A stretch of DNA of 29,960 nt from Candidatus Omnitrophica bacterium UBA6233 (GTDB lineage Bacteria > Omnitrophota > Gorgyraeia > Gygaellales > Profunditerraquicolaceae). Both the position numbers and the translations under genes were made by a program. The DNA lies in NCBI GenBank assembly GCA_002440965.1, contig DJWJ01000020.1, positions 1 to 29,960 on the forward strand, given 5' to 3'. Shown piece after piece: positions 15,064 to 21,914 of the stretch. Positions within the stretch are counted from its first letter, which is position 1. The number at the start of each line of letters is the position of its first letter. The notes under the pieces were generated by a model. That model was given only the letters and a program-made list of their open reading frames with translations. It had not been told where the DNA came from and did no database searches.

Positions 15064-16188
15064 TTAATTTGCTAGATACCAAATTACGTTTACAGAGTCA
15101 TAGGCAGATTGTGATATCCAAGCGGCACCTGGATTGCTTACTTTAAAATATGTGCCTTTCTTTACCGGTATAAGCGCCGAACCACCCTTAGTACTAGAAT
15201 TTATATCATCTCCCATTCTCCAGATAAGTATTCCAACGCCTGAATTAGGGCCAACCCAAATATCAATATTGTTCATATAGGGACCCCACGCTACGACACT
15301 AAGAAAACCATTTCCACCGGCCTGATAAACGGTATTTGTAGCTAGGGATTGGCCATTCGTATAATCGGGGAAAATCCCGTTTGCGATAATCGTGCCATTA
15401 ACTTCTAATTTCGCTCCCGGGCTCGTCGTGCCGATGCCGACATTACCGCCTTGTTTTATCACTAGAGTTGCACCGTCGCCCCAGTGATTCCAACCCATAA
15501 GTGAAGCGCCTGCAGAATCATACTTATACCATTGCAATCCTCCTGCGCCCGCTTCTTTACCATAAAGAATAGAATTATCATTACCGCTTGCTAAATTTGG
15601 CTGTACGAATCTGAACGTTCCATCACTTCGTGCCGTGCCTGATTGCTCAACATGCAGTATTGCTGACGGGCTGGTGGTGCCTATCCCGACGTTACCGGAA
15701 TTTGTTACTCTCATTATTTCAGAAAATGTTACTCCATCACTTTTAGACATTGTGCCTATTGATAAATGCGAGTCAGTGGGGAAAAATTGCTGAAATTCGT
15801 ATGCACCTAAACCGAAACCATGATAATCCTTGACCGCGGGATTAGAATATAACGTCAAAAGTTTTCCTCCCCCTGGCATTCCAAAATCCAGCTTTGTTCC
15901 CGGATTCACCGTGCCTATGCCTACATTGCCTTCTACTACCAGGTCAGCGTTGAAGTCAACCTCTCCTGAGCCGCTCTCAGTATCCTGCCAGGTGTAGTTA
16001 GCTCCATCGATGTAGTCATCCCCTATGGCTATACGCTTGGCTCTTAGCTCACGGTAGACTCCATAGGGAGAAGGATAGTAGGTGGTGATGGTCAGGGTGT
16101 CTTCGGCAAAGACTGGGAGAGCTAAAAAGATATTGAGAATAGACAAAGAAAATAGGAAAATGGTTCGGATATTCTGCTGCCTAGTCAT
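15064..16188 (-). CDS. Secreted surface protein with TTYYPSPYGVY motif and VGIGT repeats
   Basis: The 374-residue protein starts with a signal peptide: MTRQQNIRTIF, a hydrophobic run LFSLSILNIFLALPVFA, with cleavage likely after VFA. The mature start is EDTLTITTYYPSPYGVYREL, which I recall as a frequent N-terminus of exported proteins in Omnitrophota-like genomes. Three copies of a tail-fibre-like unit follow: NVGIGTVNPGTKLDFG, NVGIGTTSPSAILHVE and NVGIGTTSPGAKLEVNG. The C-terminal 90 or so residues are Gly/Trp-rich with no family I can name. The start at 16188 fits the signal peptide and the promoter; an upstream in-frame start at 16224 would overlap the -35 box. Function unknown; likely cell-surface or fibre. 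Confidence 0.8.
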   Translation of the reverse strand: MTRQQNIRTIFLFSLSILNIFLALPVFAEDTLTITTYYPSPYGVYRELRAKRIAIGDDYIDGANYTWQDTESGSGEVDFNADLVVEGNVGIGTVNPGTKLDFGMPGGGKLLTLYSNPAVKDYHGFGLGAYEFQQFFPTDSHLSIGTMSKSDGVTFSEIMRVTNSGNVGIGTTSPSAILHVEQSGTARSDGTFRFVQPNLASGNDNSILYGKEAGAGGLQWYKYDSAGASLMGWNHWGDGATLVIKQGGNVGIGTTSPGAKLEVNGTIIANGIFPDYTNGQSLATNTVYQAGGNGFLSVVAWGPYMNNIDIWVGPNSGVGILIWRMGDDINSSTKGGSALIPVKKGTYFKVSNPGAAWISQSAYDSVNVIWYLAN

Positions 16189-16194
16189 AACTAT

Positions 16195-16224
16195 AGTATA
16201 CACCATCATATATGGGGGTGTCAA
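16195..16224 (-). promoter_or_regulatory. Promoter of the secreted TTYYPSPYG gene
   Basis: Minus strand: -35 TTGACA (16219-16224, perfect), an 18-base spacer, and -10 TATACT (16195-16200). The predicted start is at 16188, the A of the ATG, so the transcript would be leaderless. It overlaps a weak divergent promoter for the XRE-type gene. Confidence 0.8.
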
Positions 16225-16253
16225 ATATTAAATTGTATGAAATAATAGGTCTC

Positions 16254-16469
16254 ATGGAAATTTTAGCTGGAATACAATTAGGCAGGAAAATCAAAGAGTG
16301 CCGTAAGAAACAGAAAATTACACAAGAGCAACTAGCCGAGCTTGTGAAAACCAGTTATAAATACATCCAAAGAATCGAAGGGAAAACTCCTCCGGATATC
16401 CGCCTGACAACCATCGTAAGGCTTGCCAAAGCTCTTAGAGTAACACCCTCCAAATTATTACAATCTTAG
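16254..16469 (+). CDS. XRE-family helix-turn-helix regulator
   Basis: The 71-residue protein is a single HTH_3 domain: LGRKIKECRKKQKITQEQLA (first helices and turn), then TSYKYIQRIEGKTPPDIRL (recognition helix region), then LAKALRVTPSKLLQ. I chose the ATG at 16254 because the domain begins just after it. An AATAAT box lies seven bases upstream of it, with a weak GTGTCA 17 bases further. An in-frame ATG at 16212 would lie in the divergent promoter. Divergent placement and overlapping promoters suggest that it regulates itself and the secreted protein, which is inference. Confidence 0.85.
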   Translation: MEILAGIQLGRKIKECRKKQKITQEQLAELVKTSYKYIQRIEGKTPPDIRLTTIVRLAKALRVTPSKLLQS

Positions 16470-16478
16470 CGTAATCAT

Positions 16479-16512
16479 AACCAGAGTTACCTTTCTAACG
16501 AAGATTCTGGTT
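16479..16512. other. Inverted repeat between the HTH gene and the oxidoreductase
   Basis: AACCAGA (16479-16485) and TCTGGTT (16506-16512) are perfect arms with a 20-base loop. There is no T-run. The right arm touches the -35 box of the oxidoreductase promoter, so it could be an operator as well as a weak terminator. Confidence 0.35.
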
Positions 16513-16539
16513 GCAATGCGCCAGGCGATTTGCTATCAT
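16511..16539 (+). promoter_or_regulatory. Promoter of the oxidoreductase-lpxB unit
   Basis: The -35 is TTGCAA (16511-16516), the spacer 17 bases, and the -10 TATCAT (16534-16539). The ATG at 16547 is seven bases after the -10, so the predicted transcript start falls at 16546-16547: leaderless. Confidence 0.65.
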
Positions 16540-16546
16540 TTTAATT

Positions 16547-17470
16547 ATGGATAAATTAAAAGTGGCGGTTATTGGCGTGGGGCATTTAGGCAGTATCCAT
16601 GCCAGGATTTACAAAGAAATCCCCAATTGCTCACTCGTCGGTGTCTGCGATACGGATAAGGCCCGCCTGGAGGAAACAGCTAAAATTCTTGATGTCCCCG
16701 GATACCGGGATTACCGCGAAATTTTCGGCAAAGCCGACGCTGTAAGTATTGCTACGCCTACAAAGCTGCATTACGCTGTAGCCAGCGAATGCCTAAAGCA
16801 TAACCTGCATACTTTGGTCGAAAAACCCTTTACTCCCACTCTCGAAGAAGCTGATAACCTGATAAAAATAGCCCAAGATAAAAACTTGATCTTGCAGGTC
16901 GGCCATATCGAACGCTTTAACTCTGCCTTTAGCGCTACCCGAAGAATAATCAAGGACCCAAAATTTATCGAATGCCACCGCCTCTCCCCCTTTCCCAACC
17001 GCTCTCTTGACGTGGGCGCAGTTCTGGATATCATGATCCATGATATCGATATAATTCTGGGATTGGTTGCTTCGCCTGTAGAGCACATCGATTCCATAGG
17101 CATAAACGTGCTTACCTCTTTCGAAGATATTGCTAACGCCAGGATTACTTTTAAGAACGGCTGCGTAGCCAATCTTACCGCCAGCCGTATTTCCGATGAA
17201 ACAATGCGCAAAATCCGTATCTTTCAGGAGAATACCTATATATCGCTGGATTATAAAAATGCCGAAGCCTGGGTATATCGCAAGGGGCTGCTAAAAATTT
17301 CAAAGGAAAACCTGCCGATTGAAAAAGAACAACCTCTGCAAAAAGAATTACAGGCATTTGTCGACTGCGTAATCAATAAAAAAGAACCTCTGGTCTCGGG
17401 TGTAGTCGCCCGCCAAGCCCTAAAAGTAGCCTTAGAAATCCAAAATCAAATATGGCACAAGAATAAATGA
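16547..17470 (+). CDS. Gfo/Idh/MocA family NAD(P)-dependent oxidoreductase
   Basis: The 307 residues show the Rossmann fingerprint VAVIGVGHLGSIHARIYKEI at the N-terminus, then SIATPTKLHYAVASECLKH, the catalytic lysine in VEKPFTPT, and DIMIHDIDI, the D-x3-H-x2-D pattern of the family's second domain. It precedes lpxB on the same strand. In Acidithiobacillus and Leptospira a family member (GnnA) near lpxA oxidises UDP-GlcNAc at C3 for amide-linked lipid A. That role is possible here but unproven, since no aminotransferase partner is in the window. The start at 16547 matches the fold start and the promoter; the upstream in-frame ATG lies inside the promoter. The stop TGA is supplied by repeat A7. 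Confidence 0.88.
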   Translation: MDKLKVAVIGVGHLGSIHARIYKEIPNCSLVGVCDTDKARLEETAKILDVPGYRDYREIFGKADAVSIATPTKLHYAVASECLKHNLHTLVEKPFTPTLEEADNLIKIAQDKNLILQVGHIERFNSAFSATRRIIKDPKFIECHRLSPFPNRSLDVGAVLDIMIHDIDIILGLVASPVEHIDSIGINVLTSFEDIANARITFKNGCVANLTASRISDETMRKIRIFQENTYISLDYKNAEAWVYRKGLLKISKENLPIEKEQPLQKELQAFVDCVINKKEPLVSGVVARQALKVALEIQNQIWHKNK

Positions 17471-17621
17471 CAAATGACAAAATTCCTGTCTGCCGGCAGG
17501 CAGGCAAAATCCAAAATAAATCCAAAGTCCAAAACCCAAATATCAAAACAAACATTTTGTCATTTGGTATTTGTCATTTAAATTTATTTTGAATTTTGAG
17601 CTTTGACCTTTGACATTAAAC
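17467..17621. repeat. Type A palindromic intergenic repeat, copy A7, with GC-rich insertion
   Basis: This copy has the opposite orientation: it starts AATGACAAATGACAAAATTC and ends TTTGACCTTTGACATTAAACC. Its left arm is interrupted by a 20-base GC-rich palindrome. It fills the gap between the oxidoreductase and lpxB, and its first bases provide the stop of the former. Confidence 0.9.
17485..17504. repeat. GC-rich 20-bp palindrome inside repeat A7
   Basis: CCTGTCTGCCGGCAGGCAGG has one mismatch across its axis. Its high GC content contrasts with the AT-rich host repeat, so it looks like a separate small element inserted into A7. Confidence 0.6.
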
Positions 17622-17648
17622 CTTACTACATCAATTTTTAAACCTAAG

Positions 17649-18782
17649 ATGCAACAAAAAAATATTTTGATTATCTGCGGCGAACCATCGGGCGAACTCC
17701 ACGCGGCTAATCTTACTTCGGCGATAAAAAAAATTGCCCCTGAAATAAAGGTTTTGGGCGTAGGCGGCGCGCTCCTTGCCAAAGCCGGAGCAGACATCAT
17801 CTACGACATAAAAGGTTTAAGCGTCATGGGGCTTTTCGATGTCCTAAAAAAGCTTCCCCGATTCTTCGCTTTAAAAAGAATAATTCTGGATAAACTCTCT
17901 TCTGAAAAATTTGACGCGGTCATCTTCGTGGATTTTTCCGGGTTTAATCTGCGTCTTGCCAAAGCAATTAATAACTGCATCCCCACTATTTATTACGTCA
18001 GTCCACAAATCTGGGCATCCCGCCCGGGAAGAATTGAAACCATAAGAAAGTACATCCGTAAGGTTATTGTCCTCTTCGAATTCGAGAAGAATTTCTATAA
18101 AAAATACGGTATAGATGTAGACTATGTAGGGCATGCTTTATTGGATATTGTAAATCCGACTATGGCAAAAGAGGGGCTATTAAACAAATTGAATCTTTCG
18201 CAAGAAAAAAGAACAATAGCTCTTTTGCCGGGTTCGCGTAAACAGGAAATAAATAAAATTTTGCCCGTAATGCTTAAAACCGCTCAAATTATGGATAAAA
18301 CCAACAACTTTCAATTTGTAATTGCCAAAGCGGCTCAGGCAGATTGGAAGGTTTACGACAAAATAACCAAGAAATCCGGCGTTGAAACCAAATTTCTGGA
18401 AGGAAAAACCTATGATGCCCTGAATATCGCTGACTTTGCCCTGGTTTGTTCGGGAACCGCAACGCTGGAAGCCGCAATAATGCAAAAACCTTTTTTTATA
18501 ATTTATAAAATGAACTTGCTAAACTACCTGCTTTACCGCCCACAGGTGAAAATACCCTATATAGGCATAGTAAATATCGTGGCCGGAAAAAGAATAGTTC
18601 CGGAATTTATCCAGTTTCAAGCGCAGCCTAAAAAAATAGCCGCGCTTGCGCTGGAAATTCTCGATAACCGCGTTAAGCTTGAAAATATGCGCATTGATCT
18701 GGGCAAAGTAAAATCCGCGTTAGGCTCACCCGGAGCTGCTCACCGCGCCGCAAAGCTGGTAATCGACTTCTTAAACTTTTAA
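17649..18782 (+). CDS. lpxB: Lipid-A-disaccharide synthase
   Basis: LpxB (family GT19) joins UDP-diacylglucosamine and lipid X in lipid A synthesis at the inner membrane. Visible: NILIICGEPSGELHAANL at the start, VDFSGFNLRLAK, YYVSPQIWASRPGRIETIRK, ALLPGSRKQEI, and SGTATLEAAIMQKPFFIIYK. The start at 17649 is where homology begins; the 13 upstream in-frame codons do not look like LpxB. No good Shine-Dalgarno site is seen. The 377 residues are the family length. It is convergent with the M48 protease gene, with repeat B3 between. This gene is the main evidence for an outer membrane. Confidence 0.96.
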   Translation: MQQKNILIICGEPSGELHAANLTSAIKKIAPEIKVLGVGGALLAKAGADIIYDIKGLSVMGLFDVLKKLPRFFALKRIILDKLSSEKFDAVIFVDFSGFNLRLAKAINNCIPTIYYVSPQIWASRPGRIETIRKYIRKVIVLFEFEKNFYKKYGIDVDYVGHALLDIVNPTMAKEGLLNKLNLSQEKRTIALLPGSRKQEINKILPVMLKTAQIMDKTNNFQFVIAKAAQADWKVYDKITKKSGVETKFLEGKTYDALNIADFALVCSGTATLEAAIMQKPFFIIYKMNLLNYLLYRPQVKIPYIGIVNIVAGKRIVPEFIQFQAQPKKIAALALEILDNRVKLENMRIDLGKVKSALGSPGAAHRAAKLVIDFLNF

Positions 18783-18892
18783 TTCCCAATAACCAAATCC
18801 CAATGACGAATGAATTTCCAAGTTCCAACTCCCAATTGGATATTGAATAATTGGGGTTTTATTCGACATTGAGGCTTGGATATTGGTAATTT
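18781..18892. repeat. Type B palindromic intergenic repeat, copy B3
   Basis: The left arm CAAATCCCAATGACGAATGA and the right arm TTTATTCGACATTGAGGC are inverted around TCCCAATTGGA (18828-18838). It separates the convergent lpxB and M48 genes and may serve as a two-way terminator. Confidence 0.9.
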
Positions 18893-18904
18893 AATTATTT
18901 ATTA

Positions 18905-19993
18905 CTAGAATGACTCGGCCATCTTGATGCGTTCATCAACCGGCGGATGGTCAAAAAAGAAGAATTTAATTACTGGATGGGGATTCCGATCGGAGAGGTT
19001 TTGCTTGGCAAGCTTATCCATCGTAGAAATAAAGGCGTCTTTTAATCCGGTAGCCTCAAGCGCCAGAGAATCCGCGCTTCTCTCAAAACTTCTGCTGATA
19101 AACGCCTCCAACGGCCGGGTAATTATGCCAAACAGGGTAAAATAAATCAGAATAACCGGCAGCGCCGCCAATTCATTCAAAGAGTATAAACCAAACATAT
19201 CCAGAATACTGCTATTGGTCCGGAAAATCAGGTAAAATACCGCAAGCGTCAGCAAAGAATTAACCACAACCAATTTCAAAAGATGCTTTAACTGATAGTG
19301 CGCGAATTCATGCGCCAGGATAACTTCAATCTCATCATAGCTGTATTTATCTTTTAAGGTATCAGCTAGAATTATCCTGCGGGTATCGCCTATTCCCACA
19401 AAAGCGGCGTTTGCCTTTAAGGTTTTCTTACTGAAATCAATCTCGAAACAATCCAACAGCTTAACCTTCATTTTCTGGGCCAATTGCATAATCCGGCTGC
19501 GTAAATTTTCATCGCTGAGCTTCTTGTATTTAAAAAACATCGGAATTATAAGAACAGGCATAAGTTTGGCCATAACAATGCTCAAGAAAATCCAAAAGAT
19601 CGAAACGCTAAACCACCAATTGCCCGGGTTATGATTCAAAAGAAAATAGAAAACCCAGATTAAAATAAGACTAATGATATAAGAAATCACGCCTGCCTTA
19701 AGCTGATCCTTAAACCAATCTCCCAGGGTTTGCCTGCTCAAGGAAAATTTGTGTTCTAAAATGTGCGATTGATAAAGATTTAACGGAAGGTTTAAAACAG
19801 AATAACCTAAGAAAATCATTAAAATATACAGGGGAACCGCTAAAACGCTTGGCGCGGAAATACTTAAACCCGAAGCGAGGCTTTTGGATAGTCCTGATTT
19901 TAAGAATAAGAAAATAAGGATAAGAGTATAAACTATCCCGGCTATATCCAAACTATATTTAATATTGGAGTAATGCTTGGCCGTATCGGACAT
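18905..19993 (-). CDS. M48 family membrane zinc protease (Ste24/CAAX-protease type)
   Basis: The 362-residue membrane protein has hydrophobic segments near residues 17-31, 50-68, 102-118, 126-150, 240-258 and 275-295. Zinc ligands are HEFAH (228-232) and E304 in FERSADSLALE. The N-terminal half (LPLNLYQSHILEHKFSLSRQ, then WFKDQLKAGVISYIISLILI) matches the Ste24-like N-terminal region. It therefore belongs to the Ste24/CAAX prenyl endopeptidase branch and not the HtpX branch, though bacterial substrates are unknown. It follows rpmA, with half-repeat B4 forming its 5' untranslated region (GGGAA about 12 bases before the ATG). Confidence 0.9.
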   Translation of the reverse strand: MSDTAKHYSNIKYSLDIAGIVYTLILIFLFLKSGLSKSLASGLSISAPSVLAVPLYILMIFLGYSVLNLPLNLYQSHILEHKFSLSRQTLGDWFKDQLKAGVISYIISLILIWVFYFLLNHNPGNWWFSVSIFWIFLSIVMAKLMPVLIIPMFFKYKKLSDENLRSRIMQLAQKMKVKLLDCFEIDFSKKTLKANAAFVGIGDTRRIILADTLKDKYSYDEIEVILAHEFAHYQLKHLLKLVVVNSLLTLAVFYLIFRTNSSILDMFGLYSLNELAALPVILIYFTLFGIITRPLEAFISRSFERSADSLALEATGLKDAFISTMDKLAKQNLSDRNPHPVIKFFFFDHPPVDERIKMAESF

Positions 19994-19995
19994 AA

Positions 19996-20070
19996 ATTTA
20001 AATTCCCAATCACCAAATCACAATGACGAATGAATTCTCAAATCCCGAGCTCCAATTGGGATATTGAATC
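19996..20070. repeat. Truncated type B repeat, copy B4
   Basis: It has the left arm (TCACCAAATCACAATGACGA) and the centre (CTCCAATTGGGATATTGAATC), but the usual right arm GGGATTTCATTCGTCATTGG is missing. It lies between rpmA and the M48 gene. Confidence 0.8.
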
Positions 20071-20088
20071 ATTAAGCGATAAAGGCTC

Positions 20089-20334
20089 TTACTCGACTTT
20101 CTTTTCTGAGGGCTTGACGTTCACAAAGGTGCGCACTTTACCGTGGCTGGTCTTCTTTTTGGTAAAATAAACAGAACCGGCGCATTTAGCGAATAACGTG
20201 CCCGGGCCTTTTACATTCACCCCGGCCTTATAAGTATCTACTCCTCTTACCAATATCTGCCCGGTTTTAACTGCCATACCTGCCGAAACCTTGTTTGATT
20301 TGTCTTTCTTTGGGGTTGAAAATCCGCCTGCCAT
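20089..20334 (-). CDS. rpmA: 50S ribosomal protein L27 (divergent N-terminus)
   Basis: L27 reaches into the peptidyl transferase centre through its N-terminal arm. The 81 residues carry the L27 core, AVKTGQILVRGVDTYKAG then NVKGPGTLFAKCAGSVYFTKKK. The N-terminus is MAGGFSTPKKDKSNK, without the usual AHKKxxGSxxNGRDS arm. The start at 20334 is set by GGGAGGT seven bases upstream; the longer frame to 20403 runs into repeat B5. It is unusual that neither rplU (L21) nor obg is adjacent. It lies after the beta-CASP RNase-like gene. Confidence 0.85.
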   Translation of the reverse strand: MAGGFSTPKKDKSNKVSAGMAVKTGQILVRGVDTYKAGVNVKGPGTLFAKCAGSVYFTKKKTSHGKVRTFVNVKPSEKKVE

Positions 20335-20362
20335 GTAATTACCTCCCTTATGATAAATATTA

Positions 20363-20475
20363 AATTCCCAATCACCAAGCCCCAATGACGAACGAATTCT
20401 CAAATCCCAAACTCCAATTGGGATATTGGCTCATCGGGATTTCATTCGACATTCGGATTTGGATATTGAACACTG
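20363..20475. repeat. Type B palindromic intergenic repeat, copy B5
   Basis: The left arm CCCCAATGACGAACGAATTC and the right arm TTTCATTCGACATTCGGAT are inverted around CTCCAATTGGGA. It lies between the beta-CASP gene and rpmA. Confidence 0.9.
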
Positions 20476-20499
20476 AATTAGAATGTTACCACAAATTCC

Positions 20500-21894
20500 C
20501 TATTCAAGCAACACTTCTTCATCTTTGGACGGTATATAAGAATTTAGGCCATTTTGAGCAAGTGTTTCTTGCAGGGCCAGCGCCTGATCCTCTTCCCCGT
20601 GAACCAAAAATATGCGTTTTAAAGGAAGGCAGCCAGATATGAATTTCATCAGTTCATTTTTATCCGCATGTCCTGACATAGCGTTAATTACCACAACTTC
20701 CGCGTTGAGTTCATATTCTATACCGAATATGCGCACGAATTTTTCCTTATCTACGATTTTTCTTCCCAGCGTATCGCGAGCCATATAACCTACTACCAGA
20801 ATCATATTCCGGGAATCTTCAATATTATTCTGAAGATGATGCAGGATCCTGCCGGATTCGCACATTCCGCTGCCGGCAATAATGATCATCGGCCGCTTAT
20901 CCGCGTTTAAAGCCTTGGATTCTCTTTGCTCGCGGATAAACCTTAAGTTCAAAAATCCAAAAGGGCTCTCTCCCCTGGCTATGGCCTGACGATTTTCTTC
21001 ATCCATGTAATCAGGATGGGCTTCAAAAACCTCGGTAATGTCGGTGGCTAGCGGGCTATCCACGTAGATCGGGACATTAGGAATCAATTTTTCTTTCAAC
21101 AAAGCATTTAAATAGTAGATCACTTCCTGTGTACGCTCCAAAGTAAATGACGGAATGAGCACCTTGCCTCCCCGGCGCAGCGTCCGGGATATCGCCTCCC
21201 TTAGTTTTGACTGAGCTTCTTCTATGGGAGCGTGTAATCTGCCGCCATAAGTGCTTTCAATAATCAAATAATCCAGCCCTTTGGGGATAACGGGATTATT
21301 CAACAACGGAAGGTTTTCCCTTCCTAAATCAGCAGCGTAACCAAGGCGGACATTGCGATTTTCATCTTTGATATCCAGAACAACCACAGCCGAACCCAAT
21401 ATGTGCCCGGCGTCAATCAGTGTCGCGCAAACATTTTTCGCTATACAAAATTTCTGGTTATAAGAAATCGGACGGAATATTTTGGTGGCGCGAGAGGCCT
21501 CTTTCCTGGTATAAAGAGGTTTTCTTTCCGGCAAGCCTATCCTCTTATTGATTTTATTAACATAGCTTACATCTTCTTCCTGAATCTTTCCGGAATCAAT
21601 AAGCATAAGTTCGGTGAGCGCCTTGGTGGCTGCAGTTGTATAGATCTTACAACGCAGGCCCTGCTTAATCAAACTTGGGATATTCCCGCAATGATCGATA
21701 TGCGCGTGCGACAATACAAGGGCGTTAATCAGGCGGGGATTAAAACTAAAAGTGGTATTTATTTTATAAGACTCATCGCGATGCCCCTGAAAGAGCCCGG
21801 CATCAAGCAAAACCTCGGTTTTTCCGGCTGAAACCAAATGGCTTGAGCCGGTAACAGTCTTAACTCCGCCTAAGAATTTTACTTTAACCGCCAT
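20500..21894 (-). CDS. Beta-CASP metallo-beta-lactamase (CPSF73-like RNA-processing nuclease family)
   Basis: The 464 residues show the MBL zinc motif HAHIDHCG (63-70), then DAGHILGSAVVV, the second-domain ESTYGGR, SFTLERTQEVIYYL, and the late histidine segments MSGHADKNELM and LVHGEEDQALAL. This is the order of bacterial CPSF73-like beta-CASP proteins (often labelled RNA exonuclease). The biochemical activity of this subgroup is not settled, but RNA cleavage is most likely. Its ATG is 20 bases after the carB half-gene stop, without a strong Shine-Dalgarno site. It could be co-transcribed with the pyrimidine genes. Confidence 0.9.
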   Translation of the reverse strand: MAVKVKFLGGVKTVTGSSHLVSAGKTEVLLDAGLFQGHRDESYKINTTFSFNPRLINALVLSHAHIDHCGNIPSLIKQGLRCKIYTTAATKALTELMLIDSGKIQEEDVSYVNKINKRIGLPERKPLYTRKEASRATKIFRPISYNQKFCIAKNVCATLIDAGHILGSAVVVLDIKDENRNVRLGYAADLGRENLPLLNNPVIPKGLDYLIIESTYGGRLHAPIEEAQSKLREAISRTLRRGGKVLIPSFTLERTQEVIYYLNALLKEKLIPNVPIYVDSPLATDITEVFEAHPDYMDEENRQAIARGESPFGFLNLRFIREQRESKALNADKRPMIIIAGSGMCESGRILHHLQNNIEDSRNMILVVGYMARDTLGRKIVDKEKFVRIFGIEYELNAEVVVINAMSGHADKNELMKFISGCLPLKRIFLVHGEEDQALALQETLAQNGLNSYIPSKDEEVLLE

Positions 21895-21914
21895 AGTATT
21901 TAATATCCGGGTTA

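Noticed and set aside
20335..20403. 23-codon N-terminal extension of L27
   Set aside because: It runs into repeat B5, and GGGAGGT precedes the shorter start.
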